This document shows positions 8,184 to 16,542 of a stretch of DNA of 64,000 bases, piece by piece (within the stretch, counting starts at the first letter, position 1; each line of letters begins with the position of its first letter). The DNA is from Halobaculum saliterrae. Lineage in GTDB: Archaea > Halobacteriota > Halobacteria > Halobacteriales > Haloferacaceae. Where the stretch lies: positions 62,001 through 126,000 of the forward strand of contig NZ_WUUS01000011.1 of assembly GCF_009831625.1 (NCBI RefSeq), written 5' to 3'. The notes below the pieces were generated by a model, which worked only from the letters and a program-made list of their open reading frames with translations, was not told the origin of the DNA and did no database searches. The position numbers and the translations under genes were made by a program.

Positions 8184-9068
8184 TCAACTCCACATGTCGG
8201 GCGCCGACGCGTCCGCCTCGCGGGCGGTTCGCCACTCGTGCTCGGGGGTCCAGTCGAACAGCTCGGCCGCCTTCGCCGTCGACAGCGCGGACTCCTCTCC
8301 AGCGAGGCGACACTCGTCGGGGAGGCCGCCGAATTGCTCCTCGACCGCCTCGGCGGTCGGCCGGCCGAGGTAGTTGTCGGCGGCGGCCGCGTGAACCGCC
8401 TCGTGGCCGGCGGGCGGGTCGGCGACCGCGCGGGCGACGAGCGAGGCCACGTCCCGCACGTCAACGTAGGACCAGCAGTTCCCCGCGCCGTCGGCGAGGG
8501 CGTCGAGATCGCGGCAGGCGTACTCGCCGGGGTACTGGATCCACGACGGCCGGATCGAGGTGACGGGGACGCCGTGGCGGCGGCGGACCATGTCCGCGAT
8601 CTCCTCGGCGACGACCTTCCCGGTTCCGTACGGGTCCTCGGGGCGCATCGGGTGATCCTCCGTGATCGGGAGTTCCTCCGGGAGCGGCGTCTCCTCGGCG
8701 AACGCGAGGCCGTAGGCGCTCTCGCTGGACGCCTGCACGACGGCCGCGTCCGCGCGGCCGGCGGCGACGAGAACGTTGTACGCGCCGGCGACGTTGTCCT
8801 GAAAGACGCGACTCCCCGCGTGGCGCGTCGGCGACGGGTGCGAGCCCCAGTGGACGACCGCGTCGGGGTCGACCTCGCCGACGAGGTCGAACGTCTCGCC
8901 CGCGTCGGTGAGGTCGGCGGTGCGGAAGTCGACGTTCGCGCGGGGAGTCACCTCGTAGCCGGGGTGGTCGAGGTCGACGCAGACGACCTCGTGGTCGTCG
9001 GCGAGCCGGTCCACGATCCGACGACCCGAGCGGCCGAGGCCGCCGGTGACGATGACTGTCGAGCCCAT
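8184..9068 (-). CDS. NAD-dependent epimerase/dehydratase family protein (extended SDR)
   Basis: The 294-residue extended short-chain dehydrogenase starts with the NAD-binding 'VIVTGGLGRSGRRIV'. It has Asp32 ('VCVDLDHPG') favouring NAD(H), the 'DAVVHWGSHPS' segment, catalytic Ser region 'VQASSESAYG' and the YxxxK motif 'DPYGTGKVVAEE'. Related haloarchaeal proteins are annotated as sugar-nucleotide epimerases. The substrate cannot be read from the sequence, and no cell-surface sugar genes lie nearby. A T-rich element (TTTTTGAC) 25-30 bp upstream of the ATG would give a leaderless mRNA. Confidence 0.85.
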   Translation of the reverse strand: MGSTVIVTGGLGRSGRRIVDRLADDHEVVCVDLDHPGYEVTPRANVDFRTADLTDAGETFDLVGEVDPDAVVHWGSHPSPTRHAGSRVFQDNVAGAYNVLVAAGRADAAVVQASSESAYGLAFAEETPLPEELPITEDHPMRPEDPYGTGKVVAEEIADMVRRRHGVPVTSIRPSWIQYPGEYACRDLDALADGAGNCWSYVDVRDVASLVARAVADPPAGHEAVHAAAADNYLGRPTAEAVEEQFGGLPDECRLAGEESALSTAKAAELFDWTPEHEWRTAREADASAPDMWS

Positions 9069-9092
9069 ACGCTCCGGTGGGGCCGTCGCGTC

Positions 9093-9097
9093 AAAAA
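9093..9097 (-). promoter_or_regulatory. T5 run serving as epimerase TATA and/or mdh terminator
   Basis: On the minus strand this is TTTTTGAC. It lies 69 bp after the mdh stop codon, where a T-run terminator is expected, and about 27 bp before the epimerase ATG, where a TATA element is expected. Sequence alone cannot separate the two roles. Confidence 0.35.
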
Positions 9098-9165
9098 CGG
9101 GGTCGGTTCCTCGGATCGAGGCCGGTCGCTCGGGCGACTCCGTGTCCGAGTGGGGGAGGTTCCGG

Positions 9166-10080
9166 TTACGCGATCTTCCCGTACTGGTCGGCGAGCTTCT
9201 CGGCCGCCTCGTCCATGAGGTCGACCTCGTAGTCGTCCAGGTCCCACTCGACGACCTCCTCGACGCCGTCGGAACCGAGCTTCACGGGGACGCCGAAGGC
9301 GGTGTCCTCGTGGCCGAACTCGCCGTCCAGCGCGATCGAGCCGGGGAGCACCTCGCCGGTGTCGCGGACGACGGCCTCGACCATGTGGGCGACGCCGGTC
9401 GCCGGACCCCACTCAGTCGCGCCCTTGCGCGAGATGACGTCCATCGCCGACTCCTGCAGGTCGCCGAGGATCTCCTCCTTCTCGTCGGCGGTGAACTCGG
9501 GGTCGGTCCCGTCGACGCGGACCTTCGAGAACACGGGCACCTGTGCGTCGCCGTGCTCGCCGAGGATCGTCGCCTCGACGTTCGTCACCGGCGCGTCGAA
9601 GCGCTCGGAGAGGACGTACCGGAAGCGCGCGGAGTCGAGGCGGCCGCCGAAGCCGATCACCTTCTCCCGGGCGCGCTCGCCGCTCTCGTACAGGTGACGG
9701 TTGAGCAGGTCCACGGGGTTCGACGTGGTGATCGAGACGAAGTCGTCGTTGTACTCGCGCAGCGACTCGCCGATGTCTTCCATGATGGGCGCGTTGTCGC
9801 CCGCCAGATCGATCCGAGTCTGGCCCTCCTTTCGCGGGATGCCCGCGGTGATGACGACGACGTCGGACCCCTCGGTGGCCTCGTAGCCGCCCTGCCGGAT
9901 CCGCGTGTTGGAGTCGTACGCGACTCCGTGGTTGGTGTCGGCCGCCTGGCCGATCGTCGTCTCCTCCATGTCCGGAATGTCGACGAACACGAGTTCGTCC
10001 GCGATGTCCCGGAGCGCGATGTTGTAGCCCGCTGCGGCGCCCACGGTTCCCGCCGCGCCGATCACGCTGACTTTCGTCAT
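9166..10080 (-). CDS. mdh: Malate dehydrogenase, halophilic LDH-like type
   Basis: Interconverts malate and oxaloacetate with NAD in the citric acid cycle. The 304 residues closely follow the well-studied haloarchaeal tetrameric enzyme: Rossmann '[19 protein letters not shown]', NAD-selecting acidic 'FVDIPDMEE', active-site loop '[16 protein letters not shown]' with Arg83 and Arg89, and catalytic His176 in '[11 protein letters not shown]'. It is strongly acidic throughout. The ATG at 10080 is preceded by a GTTTACC TATA element about 30 bp upstream. It is divergent from upp. Confidence 0.95.
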   Translation of the reverse strand: MTKVSVIGAAGTVGAAAGYNIALRDIADELVFVDIPDMEETTIGQAADTNHGVAYDSNTRIRQGGYEATEGSDVVVITAGIPRKEGQTRIDLAGDNAPIMEDIGESLREYNDDFVSITTSNPVDLLNRHLYESGERAREKVIGFGGRLDSARFRYVLSERFDAPVTNVEATILGEHGDAQVPVFSKVRVDGTDPEFTADEKEEILGDLQESAMDVISRKGATEWGPATGVAHMVEAVVRDTGEVLPGSIALDGEFGHEDTAFGVPVKLGSDGVEEVVEWDLDDYEVDLMDEAAEKLADQYGKIA

Positions 10081-10269
10081 ATCACGTACACAGCCGACCG
10101 AGTCGCCGGTAAACGTTTCGAAACCGACGATCTCGGCGGCGAACGACGTAGGGCGGATCGACGATCGACGAAATCACGGCCCCGCGAGCCCGGGATCCAC
10201 GCGACACTCGGACACGAGACGCGCGAGCCAACGGGATTATGAGCGCCCGCACAGCTACCTTCGACAACG

Positions 10270-10947
10270 ATGGCCATCGAGGACCGAGGGGACGCACACC
10301 TCATCACGCACGCGCTGGCGAAGGACACCCTCTCGCGGCTGCGCGACGTGGAGACGGAACAGGTCGCGTTCCGGAAGGGTCTGGTGAAGCTGGGCCGTAT
10401 CTGCGGCTACGAGATCATCGACGGCGCGATGGAGACGGAGTTCGTCTCGATCGAGACGCCGATGGCCGAGACGACCGGCGAGCGCGTGAAGGGGCTCGAC
10501 AACGTCGTTATCATCAACGTGCTCCGCGCCGCGACGCCGTTCGTCGAGGGGCTGTTGAAGGCGTTCCCGCGAGCCAAACAGGGCGTCATCTCCGCCGGTC
10601 GCAACGAGGAGGCCGGAATGGCCGAGGACGGCACCTTCCCCATCGAGATCGACTACACGAAGCTTCCCGACATCACCGAGGAGGACACCGTCATCGTCGC
10701 CGACCCGATGCTCGCGACCGGGTCGACGATGTGTACCGTCCTCGATCACGTGCTCGGGGACAACCCCGAGCCGGAGGACCTGTTCGTCCTCTCTGCGGTC
10801 TCCGCCCCCGACGGGCTCACCCGCGTCGCCGAGGCGGTTCCCGAGGCCGATCTCCTCACCGTCGCCATCGACGACGAGCTCAACGACGAGGGGTTCATCG
10901 TCCCCGGCCTCGGCGACGCAGGCGACCGCGCGTTCCGGACGCAGTAG
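10270..10947 (+). CDS. upp: Uracil phosphoribosyltransferase
   Basis: Salvages uracil with PRPP to UMP. The 225-residue type I PRTase shows the flexible-loop region '[17 protein letters not shown]', the PRPP loop '[14 protein letters not shown]' and the uracil-binding C-terminus '[13 protein letters not shown]'. Length is normal. It is divergent from mdh across 189 bp. Downstream are 187 bp without a gene before the uvrC 3' end; that gap holds one imperfect dyad (GTGATCC...GGATCAC around 11060-11095) and nothing else I can name. Confidence 0.95.
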   Translation: MAIEDRGDAHLITHALAKDTLSRLRDVETEQVAFRKGLVKLGRICGYEIIDGAMETEFVSIETPMAETTGERVKGLDNVVIINVLRAATPFVEGLLKAFPRAKQGVISAGRNEEAGMAEDGTFPIEIDYTKLPDITEEDTVIVADPMLATGSTMCTVLDHVLGDNPEPEDLFVLSAVSAPDGLTRVAEAVPEADLLTVAIDDELNDEGFIVPGLGDAGDRAFRTQ

Positions 10948-11134
10948 CGTCGACTCCGGGACCCGGCGACAACGGAGCTCGTCCGGCCGAACCTTCTTGT
11001 ACGAAACCGGGACCATCACGTCGCGTGACGTAGCGGCAGGCGTCGGGGAACGGGGCGGGTGCGTGATCCACCCTCGACGTGACGACGCGGGATCACCTGT
11101 CAGCCACGAAGCGAACGGCGATACGGACACGAGG

Positions 11135-12868
11135 TCACAGCCGAGCCTTCAGCGCCCGCGCCGTCTTCTCGCCGACGCCAGGTACGTCGAGGAGATCGGA
11201 TTCGCTGGCCGCGCGGACGTTCTCGACGGAACCGAACCGGCGGAGCAGTCGTCGCCGCGTCTCGGGACCGATCCCGGATACCTCGTCGAGGACGGTCGAG
11301 ACGTCGTCCCGCAGCGTCTGATGGTACTGGACCGCGAACCGGTGGGCCTCGTCGCGCACGCGTTGGAGAAGGTGGAGGTGCGGAGCGTCGTCGTCCCAGC
11401 GGAGTACTCCGTCGGGAGTGATGACCAGTTCCTCCTCCTTGGCGAGCGCCACCACCGGAACCGACCAGCCGACCTCGGCGAGGGCGTCGCGGGCGGCACC
11501 CAGTTGTCCGTCGCCGCCGTCGACGAGCAACAGATCCGGATCGGGGCGGTCGTCGTCACCCTCGATCGCGCGTTCGGCGCGCCACCGCACCAACTCGCGC
11601 ATGTTGGCGTAGTCGTCGTTGCGGTCGGTGAGCTTCTTCCGCCGGTAGTCCGCAGTCCGGGCGTTCCCGCCGACGAAGCATACGTCCGAGCCGACGACGT
11701 GTTTCCCCTGCGCGTGACTCACGTCGAACCCCTCGATTCGCTCGGGCCGGTCGATCCCGAGGGCGTTCGCGAGCGCGGACAGCTCGTCCCGTCGGGTCGG
11801 ACCGCTGCGGGCGTTCTTCAGCGCGAGGTCGACGAGCTTCGCCTCTCGGCCCGCACCGGGGACGCGGACGGCGACGCCCTCGGCCTCCAGCCACGCGAGC
11901 ACGTCCTCGTCGGCCGGACGTTCCGAGAGCAGGATCGCGTCCGGGAGCTCCCGCTCGGCGTAGTACTGCACGAGGAACGCCGACAACACCTCCGCGATCC
12001 GGTCCTCCGCGTCCGGGGCGTCCAGCGAGTGGCGGGACCGATCGACGAGTTGACCGCGCTCGCTGTGCAGGCGGGCGACGACCGCCGAGTCGCCCTCGAC
12101 GGCCGCGCCGAGCACGTCGACCGCGCGCTCGTCGGAGCGGTCGGCGACGGCCTCCTCGCCCTCGCCGTGGAACGCCTCGACGACGTCGAGGCGATCACGG
12201 AGGTTCGCCGCACGTTCGAACTCCCGCGACTGTGCGGCCGCCTCCATCTCCCGGCGCAGTGGGTCGGCGAGCGCGCCGGTCTCCCCTTCGAAGAAGCGGA
12301 CCGCGGACTCGACGTCCTCGCGGTAGGACGCCTCGTCTATCTCCCCGGTGCACGGGGCGGAACACAGTCCCATCTCGTAGTCGAGACAGGGTCGATCGCG
12401 GCCCCGGTACTTGTGGTCCGAGCAGCCGCGCAACCCGTACGTCTCGCGGATCGCCTTGATCACCGTGTCGACGCGACCCTTGTCCGTGAACGGGCCGAAG
12501 ACGGTCGCCGCCTCGTCTGGGTCGCGCGTCGCCTCGATCCGCGGAATCGGGTGGTCGGTGAGTTGGACCAACGGGTACGACTTGTCGTCCTTGAGACGGA
12601 CGTTGAAGCGCGGGTTGAGTCGCTTGATCAGGTTCGCCTCCAGCAGCAGCGCCTGCGTCTCCGTGTCGGTGACCGCGAAATCGATCGCGTCCGCCCGGTC
12701 GACCATCCGTCGGACCCGAGCGGACCGCGGGTCCGCGTACGACGGCACCCGGTCGCGAAGGTCGACCGCCTTCCCGACGTAGAGAACGGTGTCGCCGTCG
12801 AGGAACTGGTAGATCCCCGGCTCACGGGGGATGTTCGCCGCACGCTCGCGAACGGCGCTCGCGTCCAT
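11135..12868 (-). CDS. uvrC: Excinuclease ABC subunit C
   Basis: UvrC is the dual-incision nuclease of nucleotide excision repair, acting with UvrA and UvrB. The 577 residues contain a GIY-YIG nuclease (residues 15-95, '[19 protein letters not shown]'), a Cys cluster ('[20 protein letters not shown]' with 'CSAPC'), a UVR coiled-coil for UvrB contact (about 195-235), and an RNase-H-like 5' nuclease ('[12 protein letters not shown]', '[11 protein letters not shown]'). A C-terminal helix-hairpin-helix pair ends in '[16 protein letters not shown]'. Intact and of normal length. Haloarchaea use bacterial-type uvrABC. No other uvr gene is in the window. Confidence 0.95.
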   Translation of the reverse strand: MDASAVRERAANIPREPGIYQFLDGDTVLYVGKAVDLRDRVPSYADPRSARVRRMVDRADAIDFAVTDTETQALLLEANLIKRLNPRFNVRLKDDKSYPLVQLTDHPIPRIEATRDPDEAATVFGPFTDKGRVDTVIKAIRETYGLRGCSDHKYRGRDRPCLDYEMGLCSAPCTGEIDEASYREDVESAVRFFEGETGALADPLRREMEAAAQSREFERAANLRDRLDVVEAFHGEGEEAVADRSDERAVDVLGAAVEGDSAVVARLHSERGQLVDRSRHSLDAPDAEDRIAEVLSAFLVQYYAERELPDAILLSERPADEDVLAWLEAEGVAVRVPGAGREAKLVDLALKNARSGPTRRDELSALANALGIDRPERIEGFDVSHAQGKHVVGSDVCFVGGNARTADYRRKKLTDRNDDYANMRELVRWRAERAIEGDDDRPDPDLLLVDGGDGQLGAARDALAEVGWSVPVVALAKEEELVITPDGVLRWDDDAPHLHLLQRVRDEAHRFAVQYHQTLRDDVSTVLDEVSGIGPETRRRLLRRFGSVENVRAASESDLLDVPGVGEKTARALKARL

Positions 12869-12976
12869 CGTGGGTAACTGGGGCTCCGCGCGTTTGAGGC
12901 TGACGCGTCCGTCTCGGGACGATTCGCCGATTGGTCACCCGGCGGAGCGCGGTCGAGCTCTCGACGAAGACCGAGA

Positions 12977-13012
12977 GTATCGTATCTGATTCCCGGACGG
13001 CAACGGTTAAAC
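12977..13012 (+). promoter_or_regulatory. Promoter of the MCP transducer, with degenerate archaellum-type dyad
   Basis: GTATC (12977-12981), six bases, GATTC (12988-12992), thirteen bases, then GTTAAAC (TATA, 13006-13012). The arrangement is the same as in the four archaellum promoters, but the half-sites are less conserved. The TATA lies about 27 bp before the ATG at 13035, so the mRNA is probably leaderless. Confidence 0.45.
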
Positions 13013-13034
13013 GGGATTCGGAGAGCCCTAGGGT

Positions 13035-14804
13035 ATGTCACTACTCGCCCGCTTCCGGGAGTGGATCGCGGGGACGAACCGGGAGGAGCCGGTGGCCGAC
13101 GGCGGCGTCACCGTTCAGCCCGGCGGCGACCCGATCCCCTCGCCCGAGGAGGAGGAAGAGGACGACGAACTGAACGTCGACGACGACCTGCTGCTCGACG
13201 GCGTCGGGTCGCCCGTCTTCATGTTGGACGCCGACGGGGAGATCGTCGCCTGGAACTCCGCGATCGAGGAGCTGACCGGCGCGACCGCCGAGGAGGCGAT
13301 CGGCCACGAACACGCCAGCGAGATGTTCTACCCCGACGGGCGTAGGGCACAGACGCTCGCCGACAAGGTGCTCGAGTACCCGAAGTCGGTCCACGAGGAG
13401 TTCGACGTCGGGCTGGAGGACCGCTCGACGTGGCTCTACTGCGACGAGAGCGTGATGACCGACCAGTACGGCGATGACCGCCACATCTACTTCACGGCGA
13501 TGCCGCTGTACGAGGACGACGAGCTCGTCGCCGTCGTCGAGACGGTTCGCGACCGGACCGACCAGGTCCGCCGGCAGCGGGCGGTCGAGGGGCTCGTCGA
13601 CGAGCTCGGGACGTCGATGGAGAAGTTGATGGAGGGTGACCTCGACGCGCGAGCGTCGTTCGTCGACGAGAACGACTGCCTCGACGACCGGCTCCTGTCG
13701 GTCGTCGACGACCTGAACCGGATGGCTGACGCCTTCCAGGACACCGCCGCCGGCGTCGACGAGGGCACCGTCCGACTGGGAGAGTCCGTCGAGGAGGCGG
13801 TCGACGCCGCCGAGGAGATCGCCGAGAACGTCGGCGAGCAGAACGAACTGCTCTCCGAGGGCGTCTCGGAGATGCAGACGTTCTCCGCGTCGATGGAGGA
13901 GGTCGCCGCGACCGCCGAGGAGGTCGACACGGCCGCCGAACAGGCACGAGACGCCGCGACCGAGGGGCTCGACGCCAGCGAGGACGCTCGCGAAGCGACC
14001 GAGGAGGTGACGGAGATCGGCGAGGAGCTCGTGGACTCCGTCACGGACCTCGGCGACCGGATGGACGACATCGAGGCCGTCGTCGAGGTCATCTCCGACG
14101 TGGCCGAGCAGACGAACCTGCTCGCGCTCAACGCGAACATCGAGGCCGCCCGCGCGGGCAAGGAGGGCGACGGCTTCGCCGTCGTCGCCGAGGAGGTGAA
14201 GACGCTCGCCGACGAGACCCGACAGCACACCGAAGAGATCACCGGCAACATCGAGGAGCTCCAGAGCCAGACCGACTCGACGGTCGTCGCTGCCGAACAG
14301 AGCCACCAGCAGATCGACCACGCGGCCGACCAGATCGACGACGTGTTGGAGGCGTTCGAGGACATCGCGTCGTCGATCGACCAGGCGGCCGACGGCATCG
14401 CGGAGGTGTCGCGCGCGACCGACGACCAGGCGGCCACCGTCGAGGAGCTCACCGCGACCATCGAGGAGGTCCGCGAGCGGTCGAAGGAGAGCCAACACGC
14501 CGCCGACCGGATCGTCGCCGCGACCGACGACCAGAGCGATGCGATCGCGGAGCTGTCCCAGCGCGTCGCCGAACTCCGCGGCGAGAACGCCGAGAGCGAC
14601 GGCGTCCGCGTCGACGGCGGGAAGCCGGTCGACCGCGCCGGTCGGACGGCTTCGCCCGAGACCGAGGATCCGGAGTTCCGCACCGACGGCGGGATCACGA
14701 TCGGGCGGTCGGGGAAGGACCAGTCCACGGACGATGGCGCCCACGAAGCCGGAAGCGATGGCTCCGAGGTCGACGACTACGGCGGCTTCGAGTTCGGGAA
14801 CTGA
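13035..14804 (+). CDS. Soluble methyl-accepting chemotaxis transducer with PAS domain (Htr-type)
   Basis: The 589-residue cytoplasmic receptor passes a signal to CheA/CheW. No transmembrane helix is present. An acidic N-terminal segment leads into a PAS domain (about residues 50-165, 'VFMLDADGEIVAWNSAIEEL'), then a HAMP-like helix pair (about 180-245), then the long MCP coiled coil. The hairpin tip is intact ('LLALNANIEAARAGKEGDGF' and 'VVAEEVKTLADETR'), with Glu/Gln-rich heptads that would hold methylation sites. The PAS ligand (heme, flavin or other) cannot be told. It lies 16-24 kb from the archaellum cluster but has a related promoter. Confidence 0.92.
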   Translation: MSLLARFREWIAGTNREEPVADGGVTVQPGGDPIPSPEEEEEDDELNVDDDLLLDGVGSPVFMLDADGEIVAWNSAIEELTGATAEEAIGHEHASEMFYPDGRRAQTLADKVLEYPKSVHEEFDVGLEDRSTWLYCDESVMTDQYGDDRHIYFTAMPLYEDDELVAVVETVRDRTDQVRRQRAVEGLVDELGTSMEKLMEGDLDARASFVDENDCLDDRLLSVVDDLNRMADAFQDTAAGVDEGTVRLGESVEEAVDAAEEIAENVGEQNELLSEGVSEMQTFSASMEEVAATAEEVDTAAEQARDAATEGLDASEDAREATEEVTEIGEELVDSVTDLGDRMDDIEAVVEVISDVAEQTNLLALNANIEAARAGKEGDGFAVVAEEVKTLADETRQHTEEITGNIEELQSQTDSTVVAAEQSHQQIDHAADQIDDVLEAFEDIASSIDQAADGIAEVSRATDDQAATVEELTATIEEVRERSKESQHAADRIVAATDDQSDAIAELSQRVAELRGENAESDGVRVDGGKPVDRAGRTASPETEDPEFRTDGGITIGRSGKDQSTDDGAHEAGSDGSEVDDYGGFEFGN

Positions 14805-14806
14805 GC

Positions 14807-14842
14807 GACGCCACTTCGACACCACTTCGACGCCACTTCGAC
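14807..14842. repeat. Three tandem 11-bp repeats just after the transducer gene
   Basis: Unit GACGCCACTTC, GACACCACTTC, GACGCCACTTC followed by GAC, starting 3 bp after the stop codon. One base differs in the middle unit. This is probably slipped-strand duplication; no T-run or hairpin is attached. Confidence 0.85.
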
Positions 14843-14946
14843 GCGGTCCCGGTATCGCGACGCGCCGTTTGCTTCAGCAGTCGTCGGCCCCGGATCGACG
14901 GTCGCGACCCCCACAGTCTTTCTCGTCCGCGGTCGAACCGGGATCC

Positions 14947-15198
14947 ATGCGTCTCTGGCTCGTCTCCCGCGAGTACGACACCCGACAGACGGTGACACTC
15001 ACCTACGCGAGCGTCGACGGTAGACGCTCGTACACCCGACAGGCGTCGATCGAGTTGCTTCAGCGGAAGTCGATCACCGCCGCGATCGATCGCGACGAGG
15101 ACGACGCCGAGCGCGTCGACGACGACGAGCGGCGCGAACGGTACGCCGCGGAGGCAGAGCGGATGGCCGCCGATCACGACCCGGACGACGAGATCTGA
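14947..15198 (+). CDS. Small haloarchaeal protein, 83 aa, unknown
   Basis: The N-terminal half ('MRLWLVSREYDTRQTVTLTY' to 'TRQASIELLQRKSITAAI') reads as a short beta-alpha segment. The C-terminal half is charged, Asp/Glu/Arg-rich and probably helical. No Cys pairs or membrane helix. The ATG at 14947 gives the only compact protein in this frame; upstream residues are translated non-coding sequence. Codon use matches its neighbours. Function unknown. Confidence 0.55.
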   Translation: MRLWLVSREYDTRQTVTLTYASVDGRRSYTRQASIELLQRKSITAAIDRDEDDAERVDDDERRERYAAEAERMAADHDPDDEI

Positions 15199-15306
15199 CG
15201 GCGCCGTCGGCGGAACCGATCGGCGCGTGACGACGACGGAAGTCGCGGAAAAGCGGCGAAGAACGGCGGCGAGAATGCGAGCGTGGGGGAGGCGAGTCCC
15301 CCGCCC

Positions 15307-15459
15307 TCAACACCAGTTCTCGAGCACCGGGGCGTCCGCCTCGCCGACGGAGAGCCACGCGCCGTCGCACCCGAGGTCCGCGATGACGAACTCCGCGGAG
15401 CTCTCGTCGACCGACGCCATCACCTCACCGGGCTCGCATCCCGTGTGCCTCGTTGCCAT
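15307..15459 (-). CDS. Small haloarchaeal protein, 50 aa, unknown
   Basis: Fifty residues, 'MATRHTGCEPGEVMASVDES' then a hydrophobic beta-like stretch ending in 'GEADAPVLENWC'. It has three Cys, including the final residue. A GTTTATCA TATA element at 15483-15490 is placed for leaderless start at the ATG at 15459; this excludes the longer in-frame start at 15513, which would overlap the promoter. It resembles short haloarchaeal DUF proteins, but I cannot name the family with certainty. Confidence 0.6.
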   Translation of the reverse strand: MATRHTGCEPGEVMASVDESSAEFVIADLGCDGAWLSVGEADAPVLENWC

Positions 15460-15482
15460 ATGATTATGTCTCACATGCGCAC

Positions 15483-15490
15483 TGATAAAC
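15483..15490 (-). promoter_or_regulatory. TATA element of the 50-aa protein gene
   Basis: GTTTATCA on the minus strand, about 27 bp before the ATG at 15459. It fixes the start codon of this short gene. Confidence 0.5.
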
Positions 15491-15686
15491 TCGTCGGATT
15501 GCCATCGATTCACAGGGTCGCTCGTCGGATCGACGCCGGATCACGGGGCCGCTTCCGATCCGTCGAACACGACCTCGACGGGAGTCCCACGCCGACCGGG
15601 ACGACGACTCGGCCGGAACGAAACAGGGAGTGGGGCGGCACCACACCTTCGCATGATACAAGAGGCGCCGGAGCGCACTGCGGGGT

Positions 15687-16541
15687 ATGAACGTAGCAGA
15701 CGCGATGACGCCGCGGGCAGACCTCGTCACGGTGTCGCTCCCCGGCAGTCGCGACGACGTCCTCACGTACCTCCAAGAGTACCGCTTCTCGTCGGTCCCG
15801 GTCGTGAAAGGCGAGGGCGACGAGGAGGTGTACCGCGGCCTCGTCTCCCGGGACGACCTCATCGAACAGCCCGACGAGGACCAGCTCGCGCTGTTGATGC
15901 GGGACGTCCCGACGGTCACACCCGACACGAACCTCCGTGACGCCGCGCAGGTGATGATCGGGGGCAGTCGCCGAGTGCCCGTCGTCGAGGAGCAGAACGG
16001 CGACGTACTGACTGGTGTCATCACCGTTACGGACATCGTCGCCGCGATCGCCCGTGGAAAGGTGGAGACCGACGCCGCCTGCGGCGACGTCGCCGGTACC
16101 GACGTGAACACGGTGTACACCGGCACGCCGCTGACGGTCGCCGAACGACAGCTGTTCTTCGCGAACGTCCCCTACGCGGTTGCGCTGGGCGACGACGGCG
16201 ACATGGCGGGCATGCTCACCGAGGTCGACGTGCTCGACGTCGCCCGCGTCGTCGAGGGCGAGGACGACACCGGCGACTCCATCGCCGACCAGGACGACGA
16301 CTGGAAGTGGGAGGGGATCAAGGCCATCGGCGCGGCGTACGTGCCCACACGGAACGTCGAGATCCCCGCCGAGCCGGTCTCCGGGTTCATGACCGAGGAG
16401 GTCGTCACCGTCTCGCGCCGGCGGAGCGTGACCGAGGCCGCCCAGGAGATGATCACGGAGGACATCGAACAGATCCCGCTGCAGGCCGGCGGCGAACTCG
16501 TCGGCATCGTTCGGGACGTGCACCTGCTGGAGGCGCTGTAG
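15687..16541 (+). CDS. CBS-domain protein with four CBS motifs
   Basis: The 284-residue soluble protein consists of two Bateman modules: CBS1 about residues 1-55 ('VADAMTPRADLVTVSLPGSR'), CBS2 about 70-125, CBS3 about 140-190, and CBS4 about 225-284 ('VSGFMTEEVVTVSRRRSVTE'). CBS pairs bind adenine nucleotides or SAM and act as energy sensors. There is no attached catalytic domain, so its target is unknown. The gene ends 1 bp before glyS, so the two are almost certainly cotranscribed. Confidence 0.9.
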   Translation: MNVADAMTPRADLVTVSLPGSRDDVLTYLQEYRFSSVPVVKGEGDEEVYRGLVSRDDLIEQPDEDQLALLMRDVPTVTPDTNLRDAAQVMIGGSRRVPVVEEQNGDVLTGVITVTDIVAAIARGKVETDAACGDVAGTDVNTVYTGTPLTVAERQLFFANVPYAVALGDDGDMAGMLTEVDVLDVARVVEGEDDTGDSIADQDDDWKWEGIKAIGAAYVPTRNVEIPAEPVSGFMTEEVVTVSRRRSVTEAAQEMITEDIEQIPLQAGGELVGIVRDVHLLEAL

Positions 16542-16542
16542 G

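Noticed and set aside
8140-8210. On the minus strand a GTTCGAATCC string with flanking CCGACAT/ATGTCGG, like a tRNA T-loop with acceptor stem
   Set aside because: The two stem halves are only about 50 nt apart, the 5' half lies inside the epimerase coding end, and no anticodon or D arm can be drawn.
13041-14825. 594-codon minus-strand open frame opposite the chemotaxis transducer
   Set aside because: It is the antisense of the acidic Glu/Asp-rich coiled coil, giving Val/Leu/Arg-rich shadow protein; the plus-strand gene has clear MCP motifs.
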